NCBI GenBank assembly: GCA_045654245.1
Contig: JAZOMX010000001.1
Coordinates: 1 to 45,185 of the forward strand
Direction: 5' to 3'
Length of the DNA stretch: 45,185 nt
Source of the DNA: UBA10677 sp045654245
GTDB taxonomy: Bacteria > Bacillota > Clostridia > Christensenellales > Pumilibacteraceae
Positions 32,501 through 39,911 of the stretch are shown piece by piece. A program made the position numbers and the translations under genes. The notes under the pieces are model-generated. The model had not been told where the DNA came from, made no database searches, and saw only the letters and a program-made list of their open reading frames with translations. The first letter of the stretch is position 1. The number at the start of each line of letters is the position of its first letter.

Positions 32501-35500
32501 CTTTAGCGTTTACGTTATAGTTTTCGTCGATAATATCTAGTAGGGTTACTAGTTTGTTATAGTCACTAGTATCTGCAATAGCATTGTAGTTTGCTTTTGT
32601 AGAGGGGGTAACTGCAATATTGAGGTTATCTACCGAAACGGTGATATTAGCGAGTTTATATTCCTTATTATTAGTAGAAAGCGTAGCGTTAATATTTACG
32701 CCCTCGAAAGGAACGGAGAGGATAACGCCCTGGCTATACTCGGTAGTGGTAATAGAAGAAATAATTTCTTCGATATCTAGCGAGAGCGAGCCGAGGAGCG
32801 AGCCTAGGTCGATTTCCTCGCCGAACAAGGGAGAGAGGAATTTAACGACTTCGCTAATCTCGTCGATAGACGCTTTAGCCTTAAGACCGAGGTAGGAAAC
32901 GAAGATAGTATCGTTTTCAAGTTTTGCGTATAGGTCTTTACCGAAGAGGTTAGCCTTTGCAAGCAAGGTCATATCTTTGAGGTTAAAGCAAATATCTGCC
33001 GTGATATCTCCCATAACTGCTTGAGCGTTAATATTGTAATCTTCGTCAATAATATCTAGTAGAGTTACGAGTTTGTTGTAGTCGCTAGTGTTGGATATTG
33101 CGCTATAATCCGCTTTGGTAGAGGGAGTAACAGCGATATTGAGCGTATCTACCGTAACCGTGATATTAGCGAGTTTATATTCCTTATTATTAGTAGAAAG
33201 ATTAGCGTTAATATTTACGCCCTCGAAAGGAACGGAGAGGATAACGCCCTGGCTATACTCGGTAGTGGTAATCGAGGAAATAAGTTCTTCAATATCTAGC
33301 GAGAGCGAGCCTAGGAGCGAACTTAGGTCGATTTCCTCGCCGAACAAGGGGGAGAGGAATTTAACTACTTCGCTAATCTCGTCGATAGACGCTTTAGCCT
33401 CAAGACCTAGGTAAGAAACGAAGATAGTATCGTTTTCGAATTTAGCGTATAGGTCTTTACCGAAGAGGTTAGCCTTAGCAAGTAAGGTCATATCTTTAAG
33501 GTTAAAGCAAATGTCCGCCGTGATATCTCCTATAACCGCTTGAGCGTTAATATTGTAATCTTCGTCGATAATATCTAGTAGGGTTATTAGTTTGTTATAG
33601 TCACTAGTATCTGCTATTGCGCTGTAATTTGCCTTGGTAGAGGGCGTAACGACGATATTGAGCGTATCTACCGTAACGGTGATATTAGCGAGTTTATATT
33701 CCTTATTATTAGTAGAAAGGTTAGCGTTTATATTCACGCCCTCAAAAGGAACGGTAATCGTAACGCCGTCGGAAGTTTTATCGATTGCAATTGACGAGAT
33801 AAGTTCTTCAATATCTAACGAGAGCGAGCCGAGGAGCGAACTTAGGTCGATTTCCTCGCCGAACAAGGGGGAGAGGAATTTAACGACTTCGCTAATCTCG
33901 TCGATAGACGCTTTAGCCTTAAGACCGAGGTAGGAAACGAAGATAGTATCGTTTTCAAGTTTTGCGTAGAGGTCTTTACCGAATAGGTTAGCCTTTGCAA
34001 GCAAGGTCATATCCTTGATATTAAAGCAAATATCTGCCGTGATATCTCCTATAACTGCTTTAGCGTTAATATTGTAATCTTCGTCAATAATGTCTAGTAA
34101 GGGGAGAAGGTCACAATAATCGTCGGTATTTTCAATAATCGCCATTTCGTTAACGCTGGGCGTAGCCGAAAGAGCAAGGTCGCCAAGCGACGCGCTAATT
34201 TCGTCTAAAGCGTAACCGCTCTCGGTAATCGCAAGAACAATCTTAATGCGGGCTTTTCCTAACACCGAGGAAATCGTGAGCGCACCGTCTAGTTCTTCTG
34301 CGCTTATGCCGTTCACGATATCGGCAATTACGGTATCGGGGTTAAAGTTGCCCAAAATACTAGTTAAGATTGCAGTTAGGTCTAGGTCTGAGCCAAGTAG
34401 GGGAGCGAATTTTTCGATAACGCCTTGAATTTCGGAAGTTTTAACGAAACCTTCGAGAGCCTTATATTTAATATAGATAGTGTCGCCTAGATATTTTGCG
34501 CTGAGTTCGCCCAAAGAAAGGTCGAGCGCAAGAGCGGGAATATTGAAGTTTGCTTTTGCCGTAATCTCGCCAAGAGCAAGGTCGAAACGGATATTGCCGT
34601 CCTCGTCGATAATATCGAGTAGCGATAGCGCGTTTACGAAAGTGTTAAGGTCGTAGTGATATTCGATTTCAGGAGCCGGGAGCACGCTGATTTCAAGGCC
34701 TAGCGCCGTGCCCGATATTCCGGTAAAGGTGATTTGTTCATTGTCGAAGAAGTTTAGGTCGATATCGGCAGTAATTCCGCCCAAAGATAGGGGTAGATTT
34801 ACCGTAGCGTTTCCGTTTTGGCGAACAAGCGTTGCGCCAGAGAGTAATTCGTCAGCGTTAATATTTAGTGAAGAAAGGTCGGGAAGCGTTACGCCGAGCA
34901 TAGGCAAAAGTTCGCCGATAACCGTCGTCGCCTCAGAAATTTTGCATTTTGCTTTAAGACCTTGGTATGCAAAATAGAGCGTATCGTTTTCAAACGCTAT
35001 GAAAACGTTATCAAGTTTAACGTCGCCAAGCGCGAGGTTGAGCATAGCCTTAACTTTAATATTTTCTAGGTTATTGATATCTAGGTTGACTAGAAGTGAG
35101 CCGTTTACGGAAAGACCGTCGCCTTTTATGGACAGACGAGCGGAAAGCGGTTTGCCAGACATATATTCGGTAAAGCCGTTAGTGAGGTAATACATAGCGT
35201 CGGGATTAAATCCAACTTCGCCCTCGGTGATTTCGGCGTCAACGAACGAGCGGAAGTATTCCTCGTTGGGAACGGGCGTGTTCTCGCCGATTGCGTTGAA
35301 CGTCTCGGTAAGTTTTTCGGAGCAGGTTACGCCTCCTAACATATCGACTTCGTACGAACAGTTGGTAGTCGTCTTAACGATATTCCATTGTTTATCCATA
35401 TAAACGGTAAGAATTACGCTGTTAAAGTTGGGGAAAGACTTCGTTCCCGCCATAGTGCGCATTTCATATTTAAGTCTAGTCGTTGCTTTTTGCGTATCGA

Positions 35501-36140
35501 GGGTATATTCAAACCCGTAAATTCCATTTTCTTCGCCAAGGTATTTAGAAGAGAGGATGGTATCGTCCGTTACGATATAGCCCGAAATTCCATTTGGAAC
35601 GTATCCGTAAAGAGAAAGGAATGATTCTTCACTAATTTTGCTTGCCTCGTTGCCCCAAGTAATATCGTCAATCGACTTCATTTTCGAGGCGTTGCGAGTA
35701 AGGTAAGTTTTGCCACTAACGTAAGTTTCCTTAGCAACCGAAACGAAGTCGGACATAGAAGAGGACATTTTGTAAGTTTCGTTACCGTTTACTACGCGCG
35801 CAGCCTTAATTTTTTGGTCAACGAAGAGCGCGGTAGAAGAACCCGTTCCTTCGGTTACGAACGAGCCTTTTTCGATAAGGTTGCCAAGTGCTATGTAATA
35901 GTTATCGTTTATCTTATGGTCAAGCGGAGTAGTTCCGTCCTGGGGTACGGGCAAAACGGTATCCACTTTCGTGGTAAGTTCATCAATCGAAAGATTACTT
36001 CCGTCGTCAAATTTAGTCGTGCCACTTCCCATAGAATAGAAAGTCGATATGATTAAAAAACAAACTAGTAAATATATTGCTACGACTTTATTCATAGAGC
36101 GAATCGTGTGTTGCTCGTTGAGTAGTCTAGGTTTAGTCAA
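29529..36140 (-). CDS. Giant membrane-anchored protein with tandem 173-residue repeats
   Basis: This 2203-residue protein of unknown function starts at TTG 36140, supported by TAGGAG about 11 nt upstream. A short basic N-terminus precedes one hydrophobic helix (19-37) that acts as a signal anchor or uncleaved signal; the rest is hydrophilic and probably extracytoplasmic. Residues 50-330 form a unique N-terminal region. Then comes a chain of similar modules: two diverged copies (about 335-500 and 500-670), five near-identical 173-residue units (671-843, 844-1016, 1017-1189, 1190-1362, 1363-1535), a diverged copy (1536 to about 1708), and about two very diverged ones to the end. Each unit reads LLDIIDEDYNI, beta-strands with alternating hydrophobics (GDITADICFN, NDTIFVSYLGL), a helix (IDEISEVVKFLSPLFGE), a second helical stretch (DIEELISSI), then more strands. 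No LPXTG motif, S-layer domain, Cys-lipobox or C-terminal membrane helix is seen. The strand-helix-strand modules recall LolA/LppX-like or repeated beta-groove lipid-handling folds, but that is conjecture. Confidence 0.9.
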   Translation of the reverse strand: MTKPRLLNEQHTIRSMNKVVAIYLLVCFLIISTFYSMGSGTTKFDDGSNLSIDELTTKVDTVLPVPQDGTTPLDHKINDNYYIALGNLIEKGSFVTEGTGSSTALFVDQKIKAARVVNGNETYKMSSSMSDFVSVAKETYVSGKTYLTRNASKMKSIDDITWGNEASKISEESFLSLYGYVPNGISGYIVTDDTILSSKYLGEENGIYGFEYTLDTQKATTRLKYEMRTMAGTKSFPNFNSVILTVYMDKQWNIVKTTTNCSYEVDMLGGVTCSEKLTETFNAIGENTPVPNEEYFRSFVDAEITEGEVGFNPDAMYYLTNGFTEYMSGKPLSARLSIKGDGLSVNGSLLVNLDINNLENIKVKAMLNLALGDVKLDNVFIAFENDTLYFAYQGLKAKCKISEATTVIGELLPMLGVTLPDLSSLNINADELLSGATLVRQNGNATVNLPLSLGGITADIDLNFFDNEQITFTGISGTALGLEISVLPAPEIEYHYDLNTFVNALSLLDIIDEDGNIRFDLALGEITAKANFNIPALALDLSLGELSAKYLGDTIYIKYKALEGFVKTSEIQGVIEKFAPLLGSDLDLTAILTSILGNFNPDTVIADIVNGISAEELDGALTISSVLGKARIKIVLAITESGYALDEISASLGDLALSATPSVNEMAIIENTDDYCDLLPLLDIIDEDYNINAKAVIGDITADICFNIKDMTLLAKANLFGKDLYAKLENDTIFVSYLGLKAKASIDEISEVVKFLSPLFGEEIDLSSLLGSLSLDIEELISSIAIDKTSDGVTITVPFEGVNINANLSTNNKEYKLANITVTVDTLNIVVTPSTKANYSAIADTSDYNKLITLLDIIDEDYNINAQAVIGDITADICFNLKDMTLLAKANLFGKDLYAKFENDTIFVSYLGLEAKASIDEISEVVKFLSPLFGEEIDLSSLLGSLSLDIEELISSITTTEYSQGVILSVPFEGVNINANLSTNNKEYKLANITVTVDTLNIAVTPSTKADYSAISNTSDYNKLVTLLDIIDEDYNINAQAVMGDITADICFNLKDMTLLAKANLFGKDLYAKLENDTIFVSYLGLKAKASIDEISEVVKFLSPLFGEEIDLGSLLGSLSLDIEEIISSITTTEYSQGVILSVPFEGVNINATLSTNNKEYKLANITVSVDNLNIAVTPSTKANYNAIADTSDYNKLVTLLDIIDENYNVNAKAVIGDITADICFNLKDMTLLAKANLFGKDLYAKLENNTIFVSYLGLEAKASIDVISEVVKFLSPLFGEEIDLSSLLGSLSLDIEEIISSITTTEYSQGVILSVPFEGVNINANLSTNNKEYALANITVSVDNLNIAVTPSTKADYSAIADTSDYNKLVTLLDIIDEDYNINAQAVIGDITADICFNLKDMTLLAKANLFGKDLYAKFENDTIFVSYLGLKAKATLDEISEVVKFLSPLFGEEIDLGSLLGSLSLDIEEIISSITTTEYSQGVILSVPFEGVNINATLSTNNKEYKLANITVTVDTLNIAVTPSTKADYSAIADTSDYNKLATLLDIIDSGYNIPLKINVGATTIDANFNINDLAINIKIGEIEAYIDLNEKTAYAMINDIKLMLCLDDITTILDKVMPSLEKLLPVETVEMLSALDLGSLLDINIDEIISSIESSKTQDGLSLTLEIEGINLEVVLSTENNEYALTEIIVSLDGTEINVTPSEKATFTTFDLSANYINLKEIVDKYADALNNIIVTDNLVMTLSGTVNLGSSQKLTITEGKASVLNMTGEPSVKVTLTLLDQKFDEAGEVAKERTHTVTLVYRDGLVYLNYNGFEGKFTLDKLKESKASVQTILGQIPELKDLLSTYIELGEDNWLAPISIDILSLLGGASFDDGVLSLGLNLSTLMGTLQDEMTLALSTSDNKLVLNIPDFALADIALALTVTAEGVTDETLDGAFDYTASKNCNDFSSIDTLLATLAQTTKYRNFELSGEVSLFLGDSWGAVDNKVHLSAKLDIIDGKTYAVVSIARDKAKVIGINVWNDEYGTATLYFDPIDEMIYIKDIHYVKEGGFLGIGAKTVKKEIYKKYTIEGFTADIMTPLLDMIHLNSIFENLIVNAEPSDTSEAYIENIFKSYAYNDSENKFSIAVDLSPLTGGDIRTTTLELTHNDNYDLTNLFVNMNVVGIINVKLNAQHVQQFGHYNGADTAVKQETLNSKYTLVK
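31536..34130 (-). repeat. Five tandem 519-bp repeats inside the giant gene
   Basis: The unit boundaries are set at the codon for the residue before T in the (D/N)TSDY or NTDDY segment. Minus-strand order: R1 33612-34130, R2 33093-33611, R3 32574-33092, R4 32055-32573, R5 31536-32054, each exactly 519 bp (173 codons). R2-R5 differ from one another at only a handful of residues; R1 has a variant segment (AIDKTSDGVTITV in place of TTTEYSQGVILSV). The exact period and low divergence mean recent amplification or ongoing gene conversion. Confidence 0.95.
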
Positions 36141-36177
36141 TTTAATTTATTCTCCTAAAAAATGTATTTCTTCCCAT

Positions 36178-36214
36178 CGTTACAGCGTAACGGTCTTTAT
36201 TTTATTAAAATAAA
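36178..36214 (-). promoter_or_regulatory. Two adjacent inverted repeats upstream of the giant gene
   Basis: CGTTAC-AGC-GTAACG (36178-36192) and TTTATTTTA-T-TAAAATAAA (36196-36214) lie 38-74 bp upstream of the TTG start on the minus strand. They could be operator sites or an mRNA hairpin in the leader. No clear -35/-10 pair is visible here, so transcription may need an activator or come from parA. Confidence 0.45.
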
Positions 36215-36256
36215 ATAAACTGAATATAAACTTTGGCGATTTTTTAAGTTTTTTGC

Positions 36257-36299
36257 GATAAAAAAAAGATATAAGCGAGCGCTTATATCTTTTTTATCG
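36257..36299 (-). terminator. Terminator after parA
   Basis: AAAAAGATATAAGC (36263-36276) and GCTTATATCTTTTT (36281-36294) form a 14-bp stem with a GAGC loop and A/T runs on both sides, so it can work on either strand. It starts 5 bp beyond the parA stop and separates parA from the giant gene. Confidence 0.88.
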
Positions 36300-36303
36300 T
36301 TTT

Positions 36304-37116
36304 TTAGGCTTTGCTTTTAAGTAAACGAAGGTCAGTAATCTTTTTGAACTGAACGTTGTTTCTTATGAGAAATTCTTCGGCGAGCGCTTTATAGGCAAGA
36401 GAGCCTACGCAACGAGGTTCGAAGAGCATAATGGGAAGTCCGTAACTGGGTGCCTCTCCAAGTCGAACGTTTCTAGGAATTTTTGCGTCGAAAACTTTTT
36501 TGCCGAAGAATTTATAAATTTCTTCGGTGACGTTTTGAACTAGGCGAGAACGGGAATCGTACATAGTAAGAACTACGCCTTCAACTTCGAGAGAGGGATT
36601 AAGGTGCTTTTTAGCAAGTTTAATCGTATTCATAAGTTGGCTCAATCCTTCGAGCGCATAATACTCGCCTTGGATAGGAATAAGGATTGATTTCGAAGCC
36701 GTGATTGCGTTTACCGTCAAGAGCGCAAGCGAAGGCGGACAGTCGATTATGATAAAGTCATAAGTATTCATAACGGGGAGCAACGCTTTTTTAAGCACTT
36801 TTTCTCTGTCCTCTACCGAAACGAGTTCAACCTCAGCGCCAGCCAAATCAATGTTGGAGGGCAAAATATCGAGGTTTTTTACGACGGACGGGATAATCGC
36901 CGTTCTTATATCAACCTCGCCCATAAGGACGTGATAAGTCGAGTATTTAATTTTAGTTTTGTTTACGCCAAAACCGCTAGTGCAGTTACCTTGTGGGTCA
37001 ATGTCGATAACGAGTACCTTTTTGCCCATAAGAGCAAGATAACTCGAAAGATTGACACAAGTAGTGGTTTTACCTACACCGCCTTTTTGGTTGGCAATAG
37101 CAATAATTTTTTGCAT
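36304..37116 (-). CDS. parA: ParA/Soj family chromosome-partitioning ATPase (orphan)
   Basis: This 270-residue cytoplasmic ATPase has the deviant Walker A KGGVGKTTT (11-19), the DIDPQGN motif near 38-44 and the Walker B IIIDCPPSL near 123-131, all diagnostic of ParA/Soj. Length is that of chromosomal Soj without an N-terminal DNA-binding extension. No parB gene and no parS-like palindrome is visible in the window, unlike the usual parA-parB pair. GGTGAT precedes ATG 37116. Its own promoter and terminator make it a single-gene unit. It may serve segregation together with a distant ParB, or position another cell structure; the sequence does not decide. Confidence 0.92.
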   Translation of the reverse strand: MQKIIAIANQKGGVGKTTTCVNLSSYLALMGKKVLVIDIDPQGNCTSGFGVNKTKIKYSTYHVLMGEVDIRTAIIPSVVKNLDILPSNIDLAGAEVELVSVEDREKVLKKALLPVMNTYDFIIIDCPPSLALLTVNAITASKSILIPIQGEYYALEGLSQLMNTIKLAKKHLNPSLEVEGVVLTMYDSRSRLVQNVTEEIYKFFGKKVFDAKIPRNVRLGEAPSYGLPIMLFEPRCVGSLAYKALAEEFLIRNNVQFKKITDLRLLKSKA

Positions 37117-37227
37117 AATGAAATCACCCTGCGTAAGGCGCGGTTACGCTAAAAGAACTAATTATCGCGCCAAAGGTACAAAAAATAAAGTAATATAATT
37201 AGTGAAAAAGGAAAAACCCTTTGTATA

Positions 37228-37256
37228 ATTTTAGCATAAAGAAAAAGATAATGCAA
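37228..37256 (-). promoter_or_regulatory. Promoter of parA
   Basis: On the minus strand TTGCAT (37256-37251) and TAAAAT (37233-37228) are 17 bp apart. Transcription would begin near 37221, leaving about a 105-nt leader. The 259-bp gap 37117-37375 holds this promoter and the divergent ecfA1 promoter and nothing else recognised. Confidence 0.65.
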
Positions 37257-37339
37257 TTATTTTGCGGTGATGTAGAGGTATATTATTTGAAAATAATGTA
37301 ATATTTAGATGAAAAAATAAGGATAGGGCGTTTAATCAG

Positions 37340-37368
37340 TTGCGAAAATTCGTTAATGAGGATATAAT
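37340..37368 (+). promoter_or_regulatory. Promoter of ecfA1-ecfA2-ecfT-truA
   Basis: TTGCGA (37340-37345), 17-bp spacer, TATAAT (37363-37368). Predicted transcription start near 37375 would fall almost on the ecfA1 start codon. Confidence 0.6.
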
Positions 37369-37375
37369 AAAGAGC

Positions 37376-38203
37376 GTGAGTATTATCGAAGTAAAAGATG
37401 CGCATTTTGCGTACAATAGAGGCACCGACACTGAACTTAAGGCGGTCAAGGGCGTAACGCTTTCCATTGAGGAAGGCGAGTTTGTCGCGTTCGTTGGGCA
37501 TAACGGTAGTGGAAAATCCACTATGGCTAAACTTATGAACGGTTTGCTCGTTCCCGACAAAGGCGAAGTTTTGGTGGACGGAAAATCTACGACGGACAGC
37601 AAGGCGCTTTTCGATATCCGTTCAACCGTCGGCGTGGTTTTCCAAAACCCCGATAATCAAATGGTAAACACGATAATAGAGGACGACGTGGCGTTTGGCC
37701 CTGAAAATATAGGGTTGCCCTCCGAAGAAATTCGAAATCGAGTTGACTGGGCGCTAAAAAGCGTTGGTATGTACGATTATCGCGAGGGAACGCCTTTCCG
37801 TCTTTCGGGCGGACAAAAACAAAGAATTGCAATTGCAGGCGTTCTTGCAATCAAGCCCAAGGTTATGGTTCTTGACGAATCGACCTCGATGCTCGACCCC
37901 GAGGGCAGAGCAGAAGTTCTTAAAGTAGTCGAGAAACTTAATAAAGAAGAAAAAATGTCGGTAATTATGATAACGCATTTTATGGAAGAGGCGTTGTTTG
38001 CCGACCGTATCGTCGTGTTCAACGAGGGTAAAATTTATATGCAAGGCGGTAAGGAAATCTTTGAAAGAGAGGACGAACTAAAAGCAATCGGACTTACCGT
38101 ACCGCTAGCGTGCAGAGTGGCGCACGCACTTAAGAAAGAGGGAATATCCGTTCCCGATAATATTACTACTATTGAGGAATTAACCGACGCTCTATGCCGA
38201 TAA
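37376..38203 (+). CDS. ecfA1: ECF transporter energizing ATPase EcfA1
   Basis: This 275-residue ABC ATPase powers energy-coupling-factor uptake of vitamins or metals with EcfA2, EcfT and a separately encoded S subunit. Walker A GHNGSGKST (41-49), signature LSGGQKQR (143-150) and Walker B VMVLDESTSMLDP (from 163) are intact; the DESTSMLD form, rather than DEPTAGLD, marks EcfA1. I chose GTG 37376 because MSIIEVK is the usual start; an earlier TTG (37340) would lie inside the -35 box. The nearest ribosome site GAGGA overlaps the -10, so either the mRNA is nearly leaderless or the promoter call is wrong. It overlaps ecfA2 by 10 bp. Confidence 0.93.
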   Translation: MSIIEVKDAHFAYNRGTDTELKAVKGVTLSIEEGEFVAFVGHNGSGKSTMAKLMNGLLVPDKGEVLVDGKSTTDSKALFDIRSTVGVVFQNPDNQMVNTIIEDDVAFGPENIGLPSEEIRNRVDWALKSVGMYDYREGTPFRLSGGQKQRIAIAGVLAIKPKVMVLDESTSMLDPEGRAEVLKVVEKLNKEEKMSVIMITHFMEEALFADRIVVFNEGKIYMQGGKEIFEREDELKAIGLTVPLACRVAHALKKEGISVPDNITTIEELTDALCR

Positions 38204-39054
38204 GAATTGAAAATCTTAATTATATCTACAACGCAAAAACTTCTTTTGCGTCCTCCGCGCTTAAAGATATCTCGCTCGAGATTCGCGACGGAGACTTTTT
38301 GGGTGTAATCGGGCATACAGGTAGCGGAAAATCCACTCTCGTTAATCACTTAAACGCGCTAACGAGAGTGCAAAGCGGAACTCTTTTCGTGGGCGACATT
38401 GACTTGACTGCAAAAAAACTCGATTTTAAGAAGTTACGCTCGACGGTAGGCATGGTTTTTCAGTACCCCGAGTATCAACTTTTCGCTACGACGGTAGCCG
38501 AGGATATTGCGTTCGGACCTAAAAATATGGGGTTACCGACTGACGAGATTGACAGAAGAGTGAGGGAGGCTATATCGTTAGTAGGACTAGATTACGCTTC
38601 CGTTGCGGAGCGTTCGCCTTTTGAACTTTCGGGTGGACAAATGCGAAGAGTTGCGCTTGCCGGCGTAATCGCTATGCGCCCCGACGTTCTCGTTCTCGAC
38701 GAGCCTACCGCCGGACTAGACCCTAAGGGAAAAACGGAAATTATGGAACTGGTTAAACGCTTAAAGCAAACCTGTTCTATCGTAATAATGATATCGCATA
38801 ATATGGACGAAGTTGCGTCGTATTGCAATCGTATCGCAGTTCTATCCGAGGGTAAACTTTGCGGAGTTTACGAGCCGAGAGAACTTTTTAAACGCATAGA
38901 CGACCTTAAAAAGTATAAAATCGAGATGCCCCAAGTTACGGCTCTTGCGTGCGCGCTAAAAGAAAAAGGACTTGCTCTCGATACGAGCGTGCTAACGGAA
39001 GAAGAACTCGTTAGCCAAATCGTAAAGGCGGTTAAAGGGAGGGAAAGTCTATGA
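38194..39054 (+). CDS. ecfA2: ECF transporter energizing ATPase EcfA2
   Basis: This 286-residue ABC ATPase pairs with EcfA1. Walker A GHTGSGKST (40-48), ELSGGQMRR signature and VLVLDEPTAGLDP Walker B are seen. The C-terminal extension after residue 240 is usual for EcfA2. It overlaps ecfA1 upstream by 10 bp and ecfT downstream by 4 bp (ATGA), a tightly coupled set. Confidence 0.96.
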   Translation: MPIRIENLNYIYNAKTSFASSALKDISLEIRDGDFLGVIGHTGSGKSTLVNHLNALTRVQSGTLFVGDIDLTAKKLDFKKLRSTVGMVFQYPEYQLFATTVAEDIAFGPKNMGLPTDEIDRRVREAISLVGLDYASVAERSPFELSGGQMRRVALAGVIAMRPDVLVLDEPTAGLDPKGKTEIMELVKRLKQTCSIVIMISHNMDEVASYCNRIAVLSEGKLCGVYEPRELFKRIDDLKKYKIEMPQVTALACALKEKGLALDTSVLTEEELVSQIVKAVKGRESL

Positions 39055-39902
39055 GAGAAATAGCGCTTGGACAGTACTATCCCGTCAAATCAGTCGTACA
39101 CCGTCTTGACCCGAGAATAAAACTTTTAATGATGATTGCGTATATTACTATGATATTCTTTATTAAGAGTTTCATAGGCTACGGCGTCGTTGCTCTCTTT
39201 TTGCTTTTGACGATTTTCGCCTCGAGAGTACCCCTTTTGAAGGTTATAAAGAGCCTAAAAATGATAATTTTCCTCGTGCTTTTCACGGTGATTATGTCCT
39301 TACTTTTCTACGCCGGTAAAGCGGACGATATTTTATGGCAATGGAAATTTATAAAGATTTATCGCGCGGGATTGCTTAACGCAGGGCGTATGGCGCTTAG
39401 GCTAATCTTTTTAGTAATAGGACCGACGATGCTAACTTATACTACGACGCCGGTACAACTAACCGACGGCTTGGAGAGTTTGCTTTCGCCCTTAAAAATT
39501 ATTAAATTTCCCGTACACGAACTAGCGATTATTATGAGTATTGCGCTCAGACTAATTCCTACGCTAATAGAGGAGACTGATAAAATCCAGTCTGCTCAAA
39601 AGGCAAGATGCGCAGACTTTGAGACGGGCAGTATAATCAAGCGAGCAAAGGCTATGCTCCCCGTAATCATACCTCTATTCGTGTCCTCTTTCCGTCGAGC
39701 GGATGAACTAGCAGACGCTATGGATTCGAGGTGTTATAGAGGCGCAAAGGGAAGAACCAAAATGAAAAAACTTCGTTTGCACGCAAGAGATTTCGTTGCG
39801 TTCTTCGTTTTGGCTGTGTTCTTTTTCGCTATTTTATGGCTACGGTATAACTTTTTCCCTACCTTAATTGATATTTCGGCGTTTAAGTGGCTGATTATTT
39901 AG
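39051..39902 (+). CDS. ecfT: ECF transporter transmembrane scaffold EcfT
   Basis: This 283-residue membrane protein joins the ATPases to the S subunit. Helices lie at about 24-55, 70-90, 105-130 and 250-270. The two coupling-helix motifs that touch the ATPases are seen in KAQKARCADFETGS (about 184-197) and DSRCYRGAKGRT (about 224-235). In common EcfT sequences these read ARG and ARC; here they are ARC and SRC, keeping both arginines. ATG 39051 overlaps ecfA2. Confidence 0.94.
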   Translation: MREIALGQYYPVKSVVHRLDPRIKLLMMIAYITMIFFIKSFIGYGVVALFLLLTIFASRVPLLKVIKSLKMIIFLVLFTVIMSLLFYAGKADDILWQWKFIKIYRAGLLNAGRMALRLIFLVIGPTMLTYTTTPVQLTDGLESLLSPLKIIKFPVHELAIIMSIALRLIPTLIEETDKIQSAQKARCADFETGSIIKRAKAMLPVIIPLFVSSFRRADELADAMDSRCYRGAKGRTKMKKLRLHARDFVAFFVLAVFFFAILWLRYNFFPTLIDISAFKWLII

Positions 39903-39911
39903 GAGGGGAAA

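Noticed and set aside
31558..33933. Series of plus-strand open frames of about 99 codons spaced 519 bp apart opposite the giant gene
   Set aside because: They repeat only because the minus-strand coding repeats do, lack ribosome sites, and give Ser/Glu-rich translations typical of antisense shadows.
36141..36300. parS site for ParA/ParB
   Set aside because: The inverted repeats here do not resemble the TGTTTCACGTGAAACA consensus.
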